This document shows, in pieces, positions 44,918 through 55,036 of a stretch of 64,000 nt of DNA. A program made the translations under genes and the position numbers. Source of the DNA: Sinomonas sp. ASV486 (lineage in GTDB: Bacteria > Actinomycetota > Actinomycetes > Actinomycetales > Micrococcaceae); NCBI RefSeq assembly GCF_030908215.1, contig NZ_JAVFJK010000007.1:158106-222105 (forward strand), in the 5' to 3' direction. Within the stretch, counting starts at the first letter, position 1; each line of letters opens with the position of its first letter. The notes beneath the pieces were generated by a model, which saw nothing but the letters and a program-made list of their open reading frames with translations, was not told where the DNA came from and made no database searches.

Positions 44918-46594
44918 ATGACAGCCAAGCACTTCGACTACATCATCGTCGGCGGCGGCAGCGCCGGCTCTGTCCTGGCCGACCGGTTGAGCGCGGGAGG
45001 GGACCGCACGGTGCTCGTCCTCGAGGCCGGCCGAAGCGACTACCCGTGGGACCTGTTCATCCAGATGCCCGCCGCACTCACGTTCCCGAGCGGGAACCCG
45101 CTCTATGACTGGCGCTATGAGTCTGATCCCGAGCCGTTCATGCGGGGTCGGCGGGTGGCGCATGCGCGCGGCAAGGTCCTGGGAGGCTCGAGCTCGATCA
45201 ACGGCATGATCTTCCAGCGGGGCAACCCTCTGGACTACGAGCGATGGGGCGCAGACTCCGGCATGGAGTCATGGGACTTCGCCCACTGCCTGCCCTACTT
45301 CAAGCGCATGGAGAACTGCCTCGCGGCCGCTCCCGAGGATCCATACCGAGGCCACGACGGTCCCCTCATCCTCGAGCGCGGCCCCGCCACGAACCCGCTG
45401 TTCCAGGCCTTCTTCGATGCGGCCGTGGAGGCTGGCTACCCGCGTACCGACGACGTCAACGGCTTCAGGCAGGAGGGATTCGGCCCGTTCGACCGCAACG
45501 TGCACAAGGGCGAGCGCTACTCGGCGTCGCGCGGCTATCTCCGCCCGGCCCGCACGCGGCCCAACGTGACGGTCCAGACCCTCTCGTTCGTCACCGGGAT
45601 CGAGTTCCGGGGAACGCGCGCGAGCGGCGTCACCTACCGCCGGGGCGGGCAGAACCACACGGCGAGCGGTGGCGAGGTCATCCTGTGCGGGGGCGCCTTC
45701 AACACGCCACAGCTGCTCCAACTCGCGGGCATCGGCGAACCGGAGCACCTCCGCTCCGTCGGTGTCACGCCCCGGGTCGGGCTTCCGGGCGTCGGGGAGA
45801 ACCTCCAGGACCACCTCGAGGTCTACATCCAGCACGCATGCCTCGCTCCCGTGTCGCAACAGCCATCCCTCGACCTGTGGCGCATGCCCTTCATCGGCCT
45901 CGAGTGGCTCCTCGGCCGGAAGGGCCCCGCAGCCACGAACCACTTCGAGGGAGGCGGGTTCGCGCGGTCGAACAGCGACGTGGCCTACCCGAACCTCATG
46001 TACCACTTCCTTCCCGTGGCGGTGCGGTACGACGGCAAGAAGGCCGACGTCGAGCACGGCTACCAGGTCCATGTCGGCCCCATGTACTCCGACGCCCGGG
46101 GGCGGCTGAGAATACGCTCGGCCGATGCCTCGGGGCGCCCATCGATCCTCTTCAACTACCTCTCGACCGAGCAGGACCGGCGCGAGTGGATCGAGGCGAT
46201 CCGCGTCTCCCGCGAGATCCTCCGGCAGCCGGCCATGGCGCCGTTCAACGGCGGCGAGATCTCGCCCGGGCTTGCCGTCAGCACGGACGAGGAGATCCTC
46301 GACTGGGTCGCCCGGGACGCGGAGACCGCACTCCATCCGTCCTGCACGGCGAAGATGGGCCCGGACTCGGACCCCATGGCCGTCGTCGACCCGCTCACCA
46401 TGAAGGTCCACGGCACGGAGGGGTTGCGCGTCGTGGACGCGTCGGCCATGCCCTACGTGACGAACGGCAACATCTTCGCACCGGTCATGATGCTCGCCGA
46501 GAAGGCCGCAGACCTCATCCTCGGCCGGGCACTCCCGCCCGAATCCGAACCCTACTACCGACACGCCGTGAGCCAAACCGAGGAGGCAGCATGA
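44918..46594 (+). CDS. betA: Choline dehydrogenase (GMC oxidoreductase)
   Basis: 558 residues, the size of BetA. FAD site [18 protein letters not shown] at the start, GMC signature 1 ([19 protein letters not shown]) and signature 2 ([16 protein letters not shown]), active-site HPSCTAKMG near residue 475 and the C-terminal [22 protein letters not shown]. It oxidises choline to betaine aldehyde. AAGGAGC precedes ATG 44,918. First gene of betA-proVWX-betB, with every junction overlapping or tight. Confidence 0.93.
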   Translation: MTAKHFDYIIVGGGSAGSVLADRLSAGGDRTVLVLEAGRSDYPWDLFIQMPAALTFPSGNPLYDWRYESDPEPFMRGRRVAHARGKVLGGSSSINGMIFQRGNPLDYERWGADSGMESWDFAHCLPYFKRMENCLAAAPEDPYRGHDGPLILERGPATNPLFQAFFDAAVEAGYPRTDDVNGFRQEGFGPFDRNVHKGERYSASRGYLRPARTRPNVTVQTLSFVTGIEFRGTRASGVTYRRGGQNHTASGGEVILCGGAFNTPQLLQLAGIGEPEHLRSVGVTPRVGLPGVGENLQDHLEVYIQHACLAPVSQQPSLDLWRMPFIGLEWLLGRKGPAATNHFEGGGFARSNSDVAYPNLMYHFLPVAVRYDGKKADVEHGYQVHVGPMYSDARGRLRIRSADASGRPSILFNYLSTEQDRREWIEAIRVSREILRQPAMAPFNGGEISPGLAVSTDEEILDWVARDAETALHPSCTAKMGPDSDPMAVVDPLTMKVHGTEGLRVVDASAMPYVTNGNIFAPVMMLAEKAADLILGRALPPESEPYYRHAVSQTEEAA

Positions 46595-47700
46595 GCGCCA
46601 GTGTCCTAGAACCCAGTACCGCCCGTCACGCGGCCGCCAGCGGCCCTTCCGAACCAGCCCTCAAGGTCGAGGGCCTCTGGAAGATCTTCGGGGCGAAGGC
46701 GGACAAGATCATCGGCACGCCCGACGAGCACCTCACGCGCAAGGAGCTCCAGTCCAAGACCGGGTGCCTCGCGGCCGTCAAGGACGTCTCCTTCGAGGTC
46801 GCCCCCGGCGAGGTCTTCGTCGTCATGGGCCTCTCTGGATCGGGCAAGTCGACGCTCGTGCGCCTGCTGACACGGCTCATCGAGCCGACGGCGGGTCGCG
46901 TCACGATCGACGGCGAGGACGTCACCTGCGCGAGCAAGGCGAAGCTGCGCGAGATGCGCCGCAGCCACATGGCCATGGTCTTCCAGCAGTTCGGCCTCCT
47001 CCCACACCGCAAGGTCATCGACAACATCGCCTACGGCCTCGAGGTTCGGGGCGAAGGCAAGGCCAAACGCCTCGCCCGCGCCCAGGAGATGGTCGATCTC
47101 GTCGGCCTGTCCGGCTATGAGAACTCGTTCCCCGACCAGCTCTCCGGCGGCATGCAGCAGCGGGTCGGCCTGGCCCGGGCCCTCGCGGTCGACCCCCAGG
47201 TCCTGCTGTTCGACGAGCCCTTCTCCGCGCTCGACCCTCTTATCCGGCGGGACATGCAGAACGAGGTGTGCCGCCTTCACGAGGAGGTCGGGAAGACGAT
47301 GGTCTTCATCACCCACGACCTCCAGGAAGCGCTCAAGCTGGGCGACCGCATCCTCATCATGCGTGACGGCGAGGTCGTCCAGATCGGCACCCCAGCCGAG
47401 GTTGTGGCGAACCCGGCCGACGACTATGTGCGCGATTTCGTCTCTGACGTCCCGCGCTCGCACGTGCTCACGCTCCGCTACGTGGTCCGGGCGCCCCGCG
47501 CGGGGGAGTCCCTCGACGGGCCGGCCATGCGCGCGGACTGCGTGGTGCGCGACGCAGCGCGCCAGGTCCTGGAGTCGTCGCTCCCGGTCCGCGTCTACGA
47601 GGGCGAGCGATTCCTCGGCGTGGTCGACGACGAGGACATCCTCCGCGTCGTCGTCGCCGAAGAGGCGTCCCCCGCAGTGGGCAACGGTGGTGCGGCATGA
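46591..47700 (+). CDS. proV: Glycine betaine/choline ABC transporter ATPase
   Basis: 369 residues: ABC ATPase with Walker [11 protein letters not shown]-loop [13 protein letters not shown], signature LSGGMQQR, Walker [14 protein letters not shown] and H-loop FITHD. The N-terminal [18 protein letters not shown] extension and a C-terminal CBS-like region (about 290-355, [20 protein letters not shown]) are ProV/OpuAA features linked to ionic-strength sensing. Overlaps betA by ATGA. Confidence 0.93.
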   Translation: MSASVLEPSTARHAAASGPSEPALKVEGLWKIFGAKADKIIGTPDEHLTRKELQSKTGCLAAVKDVSFEVAPGEVFVVMGLSGSGKSTLVRLLTRLIEPTAGRVTIDGEDVTCASKAKLREMRRSHMAMVFQQFGLLPHRKVIDNIAYGLEVRGEGKAKRLARAQEMVDLVGLSGYENSFPDQLSGGMQQRVGLARALAVDPQVLLFDEPFSALDPLIRRDMQNEVCRLHEEVGKTMVFITHDLQEALKLGDRILIMRDGEVVQIGTPAEVVANPADDYVRDFVSDVPRSHVLTLRYVVRAPRAGESLDGPAMRADCVVRDAARQVLESSLPVRVYEGERFLGVVDDEDILRVVVAEEASPAVGNGGAA

Positions 47701-49775
47701 GCACGATGGCCACCGACTGCGACCGGGTGGACACCGCCGCGATCCCTCCCGGGGGCGCGAGGGAACGGGCGTCGGAACCCGCGACCCGCCCGCCGACAGG
47801 CGGCCCGCGCGCCTTCACCCGCCGACACTGGCGCTCGCTCGTGGGCGCCGCCGTCGTCGCGGCGTGGCTCGTGCTGTGGGCGCTCCTGAGGGGAACGCAG
47901 ACCCTCGAACTCGGAGGGGCCGAGAAGACCGACGTCCACGTCTGGTTCAACGGCCTGCGGGACGGCTTCGACGCGGCCCGGGCGAACTCGGCGTTCTTCG
48001 AGTACGTCGTCCAGCCGATCACGAATGGCCTCAACGGGACCGTCGCGTTCCTCCAGCATCTGGCCAGCCAGCCCTCGGTGGGGCGTCCGGTTCCGGAGGT
48101 CGGCTGGCTGGGCGTCGTCGTGCTCCTCGCCTGGCTCACCTTCACCTTCGCCGGTGTGCGGCTGATGCTCCTGGTCGCCGCGTGCGTGCTCCTGTTCGGC
48201 TTCTTCGGCTACTGGCAGCAGAGCATCGACACGCTCATCGTGACGTTCGTGGCCGTCCTCGTCTGCGTGCTCCTGGGGCTCCCGCTGGGCATTCTTACCG
48301 CGCGGAACGCCAGGGTCGCGGCCGTGGTCACCCCGGTGCTGGACCTCATGCAGACCCTCCCGTCGTTCGCGTACCTCGCGCCCCTGGCCCTCGTTTTCGG
48401 CATCGGCCCGGCCGCGGCCATCGTCACGACGGTCATCTACTCGCTCCCGCCGCTCGTGCGCATCACCGAGCACGGCATCCGCAACGTCTCGCCCGTCACG
48501 CTCGAAGCCGTGGCCTCGATGGGCGGCACCGCCTGGCAGACACTGGCCAAGGTGGAGCTGCCCATGGCCCGGCGCACGATCGTCGTGGGCGTCAACCAGT
48601 GCACCATGGCCGCGCTCTCCATGGCGACCATCGCCACGCTCATCAACGGGCCCGGCCTCGGCGGCCCTGTGCTCCAGGCGCTCCAGTCCCTCGACGTCGG
48701 CTCGGCCTTCGTCTCGGGCCTCGCGATCGTGCTCATGGCCATCATGCTGGACCGCACGACGACGGCCGCCTCCGAACGCTCGGGGATCGAGGCCCGCGTC
48801 CAGCGCGGCACGGGCCCGGCGGGCCTGCGCGGCGCACGGGGGCGACGGGCCGCCGTCGTCATCGGTGCGGTGCTCACCGCGGTCGCCGTCTACCTCTCCC
48901 GCACCTACCTCGCGCTGGCGAAGTTCCCGCCGTCCCCCGACCTCGGCACGCCGCTCGCCAAGGCGGTTTCGGCCGCCACGGCATGGGCTGTGGGGACGCT
49001 CTCCGGCTTCACGGGCTGGCTCAAGGACGCTGTGACCGCCGTGCTCGTCAACCCGCTCGAGTCGCTCCTGGCGCAGTCGCCCTGGTGGGTCATGGCGCTC
49101 GTGCTCCTGGGCGTCGCGCTCGCGCTCGGCCGCTGGCGCACCGCTCTGGTCACGCTCGCGTGCGAGGCCGTGATCCTGGGCACGGGCCTCTGGAACGAGA
49201 GCATGAAGACGCTCGCCACGACCCTCGTCGCCACCCTCCTCGTTGTCGTCGCGGCGGTGGCCGTCGGAGTCTTGATGGGCAGGAGCAGGCTCGTCGACTC
49301 GATCGTCCGACCGGTGCTGGACGCGTTCCAGACCATCCCGCCGTTCGTGTACCTCGTCCCGGCGCTTGCCCTCTTCGGCCCCACCAGGTTCACCGCGATC
49401 GCCGCCGCCCTCGCCTACGGCGTGCCGATCGCCACCAAGCTCGTTGCCGACGGCATCCGGGGCGTCTCCCCGGTCGCCGTCGAGGCCTCCGAATCGATGG
49501 GGACCACGACGTGGCAGATGGTGTCCAAGGTCCAGTTGCCCATGGCGCGCGCCGCCGTCGTCCTCGCCGCCAATCAGGGCCTCCTGTACGTGCTCGCGAT
49601 GGTCGTCGTCGGCGGCCTCGTCGGAGGCGGGGGACTCGGATATCTCGTGGTCTCCGGCTTCTCGCAGGGCCAGCTCTTCGGCAAGGGCCTCGCCGCCGGC
49701 ATCGCCATCACCGCCCTCGGAATCATGCTCGACCGCATCGCCCAGCACGCCGCTGCCCGCTTCGGCAGCGCCTGA
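47697..49775 (+). CDS. proW: Glycine betaine/choline ABC permease with two fused ProW domains
   Basis: 692 residues, about twice a normal ProW. Two BPD_transp_1 domains lie in tandem, each with the EAA-type cytoplasmic loop: [21 protein letters not shown] near residue 260 and [21 protein letters not shown] near 595 (each given in part). The N-terminal ~55 residues are hydrophilic. One chain can supply both permease halves. Overlaps proV by ATGA. Substrate is choline or betaine given betA/betB. Confidence 0.9.
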   Translation: MSTMATDCDRVDTAAIPPGGARERASEPATRPPTGGPRAFTRRHWRSLVGAAVVAAWLVLWALLRGTQTLELGGAEKTDVHVWFNGLRDGFDAARANSAFFEYVVQPITNGLNGTVAFLQHLASQPSVGRPVPEVGWLGVVVLLAWLTFTFAGVRLMLLVAACVLLFGFFGYWQQSIDTLIVTFVAVLVCVLLGLPLGILTARNARVAAVVTPVLDLMQTLPSFAYLAPLALVFGIGPAAAIVTTVIYSLPPLVRITEHGIRNVSPVTLEAVASMGGTAWQTLAKVELPMARRTIVVGVNQCTMAALSMATIATLINGPGLGGPVLQALQSLDVGSAFVSGLAIVLMAIMLDRTTTAASERSGIEARVQRGTGPAGLRGARGRRAAVVIGAVLTAVAVYLSRTYLALAKFPPSPDLGTPLAKAVSAATAWAVGTLSGFTGWLKDAVTAVLVNPLESLLAQSPWWVMALVLLGVALALGRWRTALVTLACEAVILGTGLWNESMKTLATTLVATLLVVVAAVAVGVLMGRSRLVDSIVRPVLDAFQTIPPFVYLVPALALFGPTRFTAIAAALAYGVPIATKLVADGIRGVSPVAVEASESMGTTTWQMVSKVQLPMARAAVVLAANQGLLYVLAMVVVGGLVGGGGLGYLVVSGFSQGQLFGKGLAAGIAITALGIMLDRIAQHAAARFGSA

Positions 49776-49789
49776 TCAAGGAAGATCCC

Positions 49790-50752
49790 ATGAATAGAAC
49801 AGCGAAGACAAAGGCGCTCGGCGCCCTGGCCCTCACCGCCGTCCTCGGCCTGACCGCGTGCGGCGGGGACATCTCCTCCGCGTCCCCCGCCTCCGGGAGC
49901 GCAGCGAACTGCGGCACGTTCAACCTCGCCGTCAACCCCTGGGTCGGCTACGAGGCGGACGCCTATGTGGTCGGAACCCTGGCCAAGGAGAAGCTCGGCT
50001 GCACCGTCAACTACAAGACCCTCAAGGAAGAGGTCGCGTGGCAGGGCTTCGGCAGCGGCGAGGTGGACGCCGTCATCGAGAACTGGGGTCACCCTGACCT
50101 CACCGAGAAGTACATCACCCAGCAGAAGACCGCCGTGGACGCCGGCCTCACCGGGAACACCGGAGTGATCGGCTGGTTCGTGCCGCCATGGATGGCCAAG
50201 CAGTACCCCGACATCACGGACTCGAAGAACCTGAACAAGTACGCGGACCTCTTCAAGACCTCCGAGTCCGGCGGGCAGGGCCAGCTCCTCGACGGCGACC
50301 CCTCCTTCGTCACGAACGACGAGGCCCTCGTGAAGAACCTCGGCCTGAACTTCAAGGTCGTGTACGCCGGCAGCGAGCCCGCCCTCATCCAGGCCTTCCG
50401 CCAGGCCGAGCAGAACCACACGCCGCTCATCGGCTACTTCTACGACCCCCAGTGGTTCATGGCCGAGGTCCCACTCGTGAAGGTCAACCTCCCCGCCTAC
50501 ACCGACGGATGTGACGCCGACGCAGCCAAGGTCGCCTGCGACTACCCGAAGTACGACCTGAACAAGATCGCCTCCACCAAGTTCGCCAACTCCGGCAGCC
50601 CCGCCTACCAGCTCGTGAAGAAGTTCAGCTGGACCAACCAGGACCAGAACACCGTGGCCGGCTACATCGCCCGCGACGGCATGACCCCTGAGGCCGCCGC
50701 CAAGAAGTGGATCGACGCCAACCCCGACAAGGCCGCCGCATGGCTCAAGTAG
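49790..50752 (+). CDS. proX: Glycine betaine/choline-binding lipoprotein
   Basis: 320 residues. Lipoprotein signal with lipobox LTAC (Cys at about residue 24). OpuAC domain with aromatic-rich ligand-box residues (VNPWVGYEAD, VIENWGHPD, VGWFVPPWM-like GWFVPPWMAKQ, YFYDPQWFMAEV). Several Trp/Tyr would cage the quaternary ammonium. AAGGAAG precedes ATG 49,790. The end overlaps betB by 13 bp. Confidence 0.93.
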   Translation: MNRTAKTKALGALALTAVLGLTACGGDISSASPASGSAANCGTFNLAVNPWVGYEADAYVVGTLAKEKLGCTVNYKTLKEEVAWQGFGSGEVDAVIENWGHPDLTEKYITQQKTAVDAGLTGNTGVIGWFVPPWMAKQYPDITDSKNLNKYADLFKTSESGGQGQLLDGDPSFVTNDEALVKNLGLNFKVVYAGSEPALIQAFRQAEQNHTPLIGYFYDPQWFMAEVPLVKVNLPAYTDGCDADAAKVACDYPKYDLNKIASTKFANSGSPAYQLVKKFSWTNQDQNTVAGYIARDGMTPEAAAKKWIDANPDKAAAWLK

Positions 50753-52263
50753 CCACCCTCGCCCCCGACACCACGACAACCACCATCAGGGGCCTCTATA
50801 TCGGCGGCGCGTGGCACGAGGCGCACGACGGCGGCACAGCCGCCGTGCGGTGCCCGGCGGACGGGCGCGAGGTGGCGGTCGTCGTCTCGGCCACCGCCGC
50901 CGACTCGGAGCGGGCCATCGCCAGCGCCCGGGCCGCGTTTGACGGCGGCCCGTGGCGGCGCATGACCGACATCGAGCGCGGCGACGTGATGCTCCGCGTC
51001 GCGGACCTGCTCGAGCGGGACAAGGCGGCATATGCCCGCGCCGAGGCGCTCGACACGGGCAAGCGACTCGTCGAGGCAGAGTACGACATGGACGACATCG
51101 CAGCGTGCTTCCGCTACTACGGGAAGATCGCCGGGCTCGACGCGGGCCGGGTCGTCGACACGGGGCGCGCTGGCGCCATCAGCCGTGTCGTGTACGAGCC
51201 GGTCGGCGTCTGCGCCCTCATCGCTCCGTGGAACTACCCGCTCCTGCAGGCCGCCTGGAAGGTCGCCCCGGCGCTCGTGGCCGGCAACTCGTTCGTGCTC
51301 AAGCCCAGCGAGCTCACGCCGTCGACCTCGATCCTGCTCATGGAGACCCTCGCCGAGGCCGGCGTCCCTGCGGGCGTGGCCAACCTCGTGACGGGCAGGG
51401 GCTCGGTGGTGGGCGGCCCGCTGAGCTCGGACCCGCGCGTCGATCTCGTCTCCCTCACGGGGAGCCTCGCCACGGGACAGACGATCATGGCCGCCGCGGC
51501 CGAGACCGTCAAGCGCGTAGCCTTCGAGCTCGGCGGGAAGAACCCCAACGTCGTCTTCGCGGACGCGGACTGGGACGCCGCCGTCGACAATGCGCTGACG
51601 GCAGTCTTCCTGCACTCGGGCCAGGTCTGCTCGGCGGGCGCCCGGCTCGTCGTGGAGGCAACGATCGCGGAGCGCTTCGTCGCCGAGGTGGTCGCGAAGG
51701 CCCAGCGGATCCGGCTCGGCGGGCCCTTCGACCCGGAGGCCGAGACGGGTCCGCTCATCTCGGCCGGGCACCGAGAGAAGGTCCACACGTACGTCCAGGC
51801 CGGCATCGCCGAGGGGGCGGAGCTCCTTTGCGGGGGCTACATCCCCGACGAGCCACGCCTCGCGGATGGCTACTTCTACCCGCCCACCGTGCTCGGCGGC
51901 TGCCGCTCGGGCATGAGCGTGGTCAGGGAGGAGTCATTCGGGCCCGTGCTCACCGTCGAGACGTTCCGGGACGAGGCTGAGGCGATCGCGATCGCCAACG
52001 ACACCGAGTACGGACTCGCTGGTGCCGTCTGGACCTCGGACGCGTCGAGGGCCCAGCGCGTGGCCGGAGCACTGCGGCACGGGACGGTGTGGATAAACGA
52101 CTACCACCCGTACGTCCCGCAGGCCGAGTGGGGCGGCTTCGGCAAGTCCGGCGTCGGCCGTGAGCTGGGCCGCGCGGGGCTCGACGAGTACCGCGAGGCG
52201 AAGCACATCTGGCAGAACGTCAGCCCATCGCCGAGCGGGTGGTTCGGCGGCACCCACGCCTGA
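50740..52263 (+). CDS. betB: Betaine aldehyde dehydrogenase
   Basis: 507 residues, ALDH superfamily: APWNYPLLQAAWKVAPALVAGN, KPSELTP, the catalytic Glu in FELGGKNPNVVF and nucleophile Cys in HSGQVCSAG, plus EESFGPVL. It oxidises betaine aldehyde to glycine betaine with NAD(P). The start is taken as ATG 50,740 inside the proX 3' end; an earlier frame start is embedded in proX. Ends in a shared terminator with the convergent regulator. Confidence 0.92.
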   Translation: MAQVATLAPDTTTTTIRGLYIGGAWHEAHDGGTAAVRCPADGREVAVVVSATAADSERAIASARAAFDGGPWRRMTDIERGDVMLRVADLLERDKAAYARAEALDTGKRLVEAEYDMDDIAACFRYYGKIAGLDAGRVVDTGRAGAISRVVYEPVGVCALIAPWNYPLLQAAWKVAPALVAGNSFVLKPSELTPSTSILLMETLAEAGVPAGVANLVTGRGSVVGGPLSSDPRVDLVSLTGSLATGQTIMAAAAETVKRVAFELGGKNPNVVFADADWDAAVDNALTAVFLHSGQVCSAGARLVVEATIAERFVAEVVAKAQRIRLGGPFDPEAETGPLISAGHREKVHTYVQAGIAEGAELLCGGYIPDEPRLADGYFYPPTVLGGCRSGMSVVREESFGPVLTVETFRDEAEAIAIANDTEYGLAGAVWTSDASRAQRVAGALRHGTVWINDYHPYVPQAEWGGFGKSGVGRELGRAGLDEYREAKHIWQNVSPSPSGWFGGTHA

Positions 52264-52287
52264 GGACGATGCTCAGGTGCGGGTGCC
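52249..52287. terminator. Bidirectional terminator covering both stop codons
   Basis: 16-nt arms 52,249-52,264 and 52,272-52,287 pair with one mismatch and one G-T, 7-nt loop. betB's TGA and the regulator's TGA both fall in it. Confidence 0.75.
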
Positions 52288-53550
52288 CGACCGGGCCTCC
52301 GCGGCAACCGCGATCGCCTCAGCGCGCGAGCTGACGCCGAGCTTCCTGAAGAGGTTCCTCAGGTGGAACTTGACGGTGTTCTCGCTGACGTTGAGCTCGG
52401 CGGCGATCGCACGGTTCCGCAGACCGCCCGAGAGCAACCCCAGCACCTGCTCCTCGCGTTCGCCCAGCCCCCATTCCGCGCCCTCGCGGGATGGGGGCAT
52501 CGGCGCGTCGAGGGGCAGTCTCACGAACACATCCGCTCCCCAGCTGGCCATGACCTCGATACGCAGCTCCCCGTCGAGCGCCTGCACGCGCTGCTCGATG
52601 CGACGCATCCCGTCCTCGCCGAGCGAGAGGCGCCCCTCGCCGTCGTCCCGGATGTCGATGAGGAGGTTAGTCCCGTCGCAGCCCCACTGCACCCGGATCC
52701 GGCGAACATCGTCCTGCTCGACCATGGCCAGCACCAGCGAGCGGACGATAGCCCGGGCGGCGTGGGCCACCTCGCCCGGGAGCGCGCGTCCGTCGGCGGG
52801 CGGCTCGACGAACTGGACCGCGATCCCGCTGAACCGCTGGAGGGGGCGCAGATCGCTCTGGAGGCGTTCGAAGGCCTTGGCGACCGGTTCCTCGAGCAGG
52901 GCCGCGGTCCGGTCCGCCGACGACCGGAGCCGGACCAGAGCCCCCGCGGCGAGGTCGGCGGCGGCCTGCCGCGCCGCTGCGTCCGACTGATGCGGCGAGC
53001 GCAGCGCGGCGAGCATCGTCTCGAGTGTGGTCGAGTGCTGGTCCGTCAGCTCGGCCGTGAGGCGCGCCCTCTCGGCGGATGCCGCGCGGGACTCGCGCAG
53101 GTACGACGGCGCCGCTTCCGCCACCTTGTCGCGGATGCGCACCGCGGCGAGGTGCCACAGGCGCACGACGACGTCTATCGCCTCCGCTGCTGATCGCCCG
53201 CCCGCGGGGGACGGCTCGGTGAGCACCAGGAGCGCGTTCGTCGAGGATCGGACGGCCAGGACGGGGCGCACCCGGCCGGCGATCTCCTCCTCGGACCAGC
53301 GCGGCGCGAGATCCGGGAGGGACGAGCGGACGGCGTCGAGCTCGTCGAGGGTGACGCGGCTGATGATGTGCTCCGCTCCGGCCTTCTTCTGCGGCCGGCC
53401 TGTGCAGTCCTCGGTGAAAACAATGAGCGCCGAGCACGCGACATACGGGGCGATGGCCTTTCGCAGCCTCTCCGCGATGGCCAGCAGCGGCGCATCCGCC
53501 AGCTCGGCGGCAGAGTCGAGGAGGGACAGCGCATCAGGGGCGGGGGTCAT
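52273..53550 (-). CDS. LuxR-type regulator fused to a degenerate histidine-kinase-like region
   Basis: 425 residues. N-terminal GAF-like region (about 1-150), then a HisKA_3-like helix where the usual ELHD phospho-acceptor reads ELTD (ARLTAELTDQHSTTLETM), a HATPase-like fold that keeps RDDGEG and GMRRIEQRVQALDGELRI but lacks the N-box Asn, and a C-terminal NarL/LuxR HTH (LGEREEQVLGLLSGGLRNRA; VSENTVKFHLRNLFRKLGV). No receiver domain. So it probably senses through the GAF part without phosphotransfer. The ATG is 6 nt after TAGACT: leaderless. It is divergent from the HPS/PHI genes and convergent with betB. Confidence 0.82.
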   Translation of the reverse strand: MTPAPDALSLLDSAAELADAPLLAIAERLRKAIAPYVACSALIVFTEDCTGRPQKKAGAEHIISRVTLDELDAVRSSLPDLAPRWSEEEIAGRVRPVLAVRSSTNALLVLTEPSPAGGRSAAEAIDVVVRLWHLAAVRIRDKVAEAAPSYLRESRAASAERARLTAELTDQHSTTLETMLAALRSPHQSDAAARQAAADLAAGALVRLRSSADRTAALLEEPVAKAFERLQSDLRPLQRFSGIAVQFVEPPADGRALPGEVAHAARAIVRSLVLAMVEQDDVRRIRVQWGCDGTNLLIDIRDDGEGRLSLGEDGMRRIEQRVQALDGELRIEVMASWGADVFVRLPLDAPMPPSREGAEWGLGEREEQVLGLLSGGLRNRAIAAELNVSENTVKFHLRNLFRKLGVSSRAEAIAVAAEARSGTRT

Positions 53551-53556
53551 CGGCCC

Positions 53557-53562
53557 AGTCTA
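53557..53562 (-). promoter_or_regulatory. -10 element of the leaderless LuxR-type regulator
   Basis: TAGACT on the minus strand, 6 nt before the ATG at 53,550. Confidence 0.58.
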
Positions 53563-53685
53563 GGGATGACCTGCCCGAATGGGTAGGCATTGCCGCCCGA
53601 GCAGGCGGTGGCTCACCCGTTCAGGTGGTCCGATGCTGGATGTAGAGCCCACCGGGGGCTCGCTTAGTACAGCAGAGGAGTGTCC

Positions 53686-54282
53686 ATGAGCGTGGAGACG
53701 ATGACGACGCCGCGTCCGGTCACGGCCGACGGCGTCCATCACAGCCTCGGACTGATCCACGGCGAGGTCTTCGCCACTGCGAGCGCGCTGCACCGGGGGG
53801 AGCTGGCCGAGGTGTCCCGCCTGATCCGCGAGGCGCCCCGGGCCTTCCTCGCGGGCTCGGGCCGCACGGGGCTCGTCCTGCGCATGGCCGCGATGCGCCT
53901 CATGCACCTCGGCCTCGACGTGCACGTCGCCGGGGACACCACGACGCCGGCGATCCGGCCGGGCGATCTGCTCATCGCCGCCTCCGGGTCCGGCACGACC
54001 GCTGGCGTTGTCAAGGCGGCGAGCACCGCTGCGGCCGTCGGGGCGCGCATCGCCGTCTACACGACGGACCGCCACTCTCCCCTCGCGACCCGCGCCGACG
54101 CCGTCGTGATCATCCCGGCGGCGCGGAAGACCGATCACGGCGGTACCGCCTCGCGCCAGTACTCGGGGAGCCTGTTCGAGCAGGTGCTGCTCGTGGCCAC
54201 CGAGGCCGTGTTCCAGAGCCTCTGGGACGCAGACGGGACCCCGGCGGCGGAGCTCTGGCTCCGGCACGCCAACATCGAGTAG
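53686..54282 (+). CDS. hxlB: 6-phospho-3-hexuloisomerase
   Basis: 198 residues, SIS domain: AFLAGSGRTGLVLRMAAMRL, LLIAASGSGTTAGVVKAAS and a C-terminal helix FEQVLLVATEAVFQSLW, matching the length and pattern of PHI. It converts hexulose-6-phosphate to fructose-6-phosphate in the ribulose monophosphate cycle. AGAGGAG is 6 nt before ATG 53,686. The next gene, 52 bp on, is the synthase. Confidence 0.93.
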   Translation: MSVETMTTPRPVTADGVHHSLGLIHGEVFATASALHRGELAEVSRLIREAPRAFLAGSGRTGLVLRMAAMRLMHLGLDVHVAGDTTTPAIRPGDLLIAASGSGTTAGVVKAASTAAAVGARIAVYTTDRHSPLATRADAVVIIPAARKTDHGGTASRQYSGSLFEQVLLVATEAVFQSLWDADGTPAAELWLRHANIE

Positions 54283-54334
54283 CCCAACCTCCCGATCCTC
54301 GCACCACCTCAACCCACAGAAGGAAACACACACT

Positions 54335-54958
54335 ATGAAGCTTCAGGTCGCCATGGACGTCCTCACCGTCGACGAGGCCCTCACCCTGGCCGCGCAGGTC
54401 GCGGAGCACGTCGACATCATCGAGCTCGGCACCCCCCTCGTGAAGAACGCCGGGCTCTCGGCAGTCACCGCTATCAAGGAGGCGCACCCCGGCAAGGTGG
54501 TCTTCGCCGACCTCAAGACGATGGACGCGGGGGAGCTCGAGGCGGAGCTCGCCTTCAAGGCCGGCGCCGATCTGGTGTCCGTCCTGGGCAGCGCTGACGA
54601 TTCGACGATCGCGGGTGCGGTCAAGGCCGCGCGCGCCCACAACAAGGGCGTGGTCGTGGACCTCATCGGCGTCCAGGACAAGGTCACCCGGGCCCAGGAG
54701 GCGCGCCAGCTCGGCGCGAAGTACGTCGAGTTCCACGCGGGCCTCGACGAGCAGGCCAAGCCGGGCTACGACTTGAGCGTTCTCCTGACCGCCGGCGAAC
54801 TGGCCCGCGTGCCGTTCTCCGTGGCCGGCGGCGTCAACGCCTCCACGATCGCGGCCGTGCAGCGCTCGGGCGCCGACGTTGCGGTGGCCGGTGGCTCCAT
54901 CTACGGCGCCGCTGACCCGGCGGCAGCCGCGCGGGAGCTCAGGGCAGCCATTATCTGA
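54335..54958 (+). CDS. hxlA: 3-hexulose-6-phosphate synthase
   Basis: 207 residues, OMP decarboxylase-type barrel: MKLQVAMDVL start, IIELGTPLVKN, the DxKxxD motif in FADLKTMDAGELEAE, EFHAGLDEQ and VAGGVNAST. It condenses formaldehyde with ribulose-5-phosphate. With PHI it fixes or detoxifies the formaldehyde made by betaine, dimethylglycine and sarcosine demethylation. AGAAGGAAA lies upstream. A long hairpin follows. Confidence 0.95.
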   Translation: MKLQVAMDVLTVDEALTLAAQVAEHVDIIELGTPLVKNAGLSAVTAIKEAHPGKVVFADLKTMDAGELEAELAFKAGADLVSVLGSADDSTIAGAVKAARAHNKGVVVDLIGVQDKVTRAQEARQLGAKYVEFHAGLDEQAKPGYDLSVLLTAGELARVPFSVAGGVNASTIAAVQRSGADVAVAGGSIYGAADPAAAARELRAAII

Positions 54959-54981
54959 GACAGGCTGGGCGGAGGCGTCAA

Positions 54982-55036
54982 GACGCCCTGTCGCTGAGAG
55001 GAACGCTTGAAGGCGTCCCCTCCGCGACAGGGCGTC
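54982..55036 (+). terminator. Terminator after hxlA
   Basis: A 13-bp perfect stem GACGCCCTGTCGC/GCGACAGGGCGTC with a 29-nt loop. It overlaps the 5' end of the broken iclR frame, another sign that this frame is not a normally expressed gene. Confidence 0.65.

Noticed and set aside
47595-49748. 717-codon antisense frame over proW
   Set aside because: Same shadow effect; composition is extreme and no start or ribosome site is visible.
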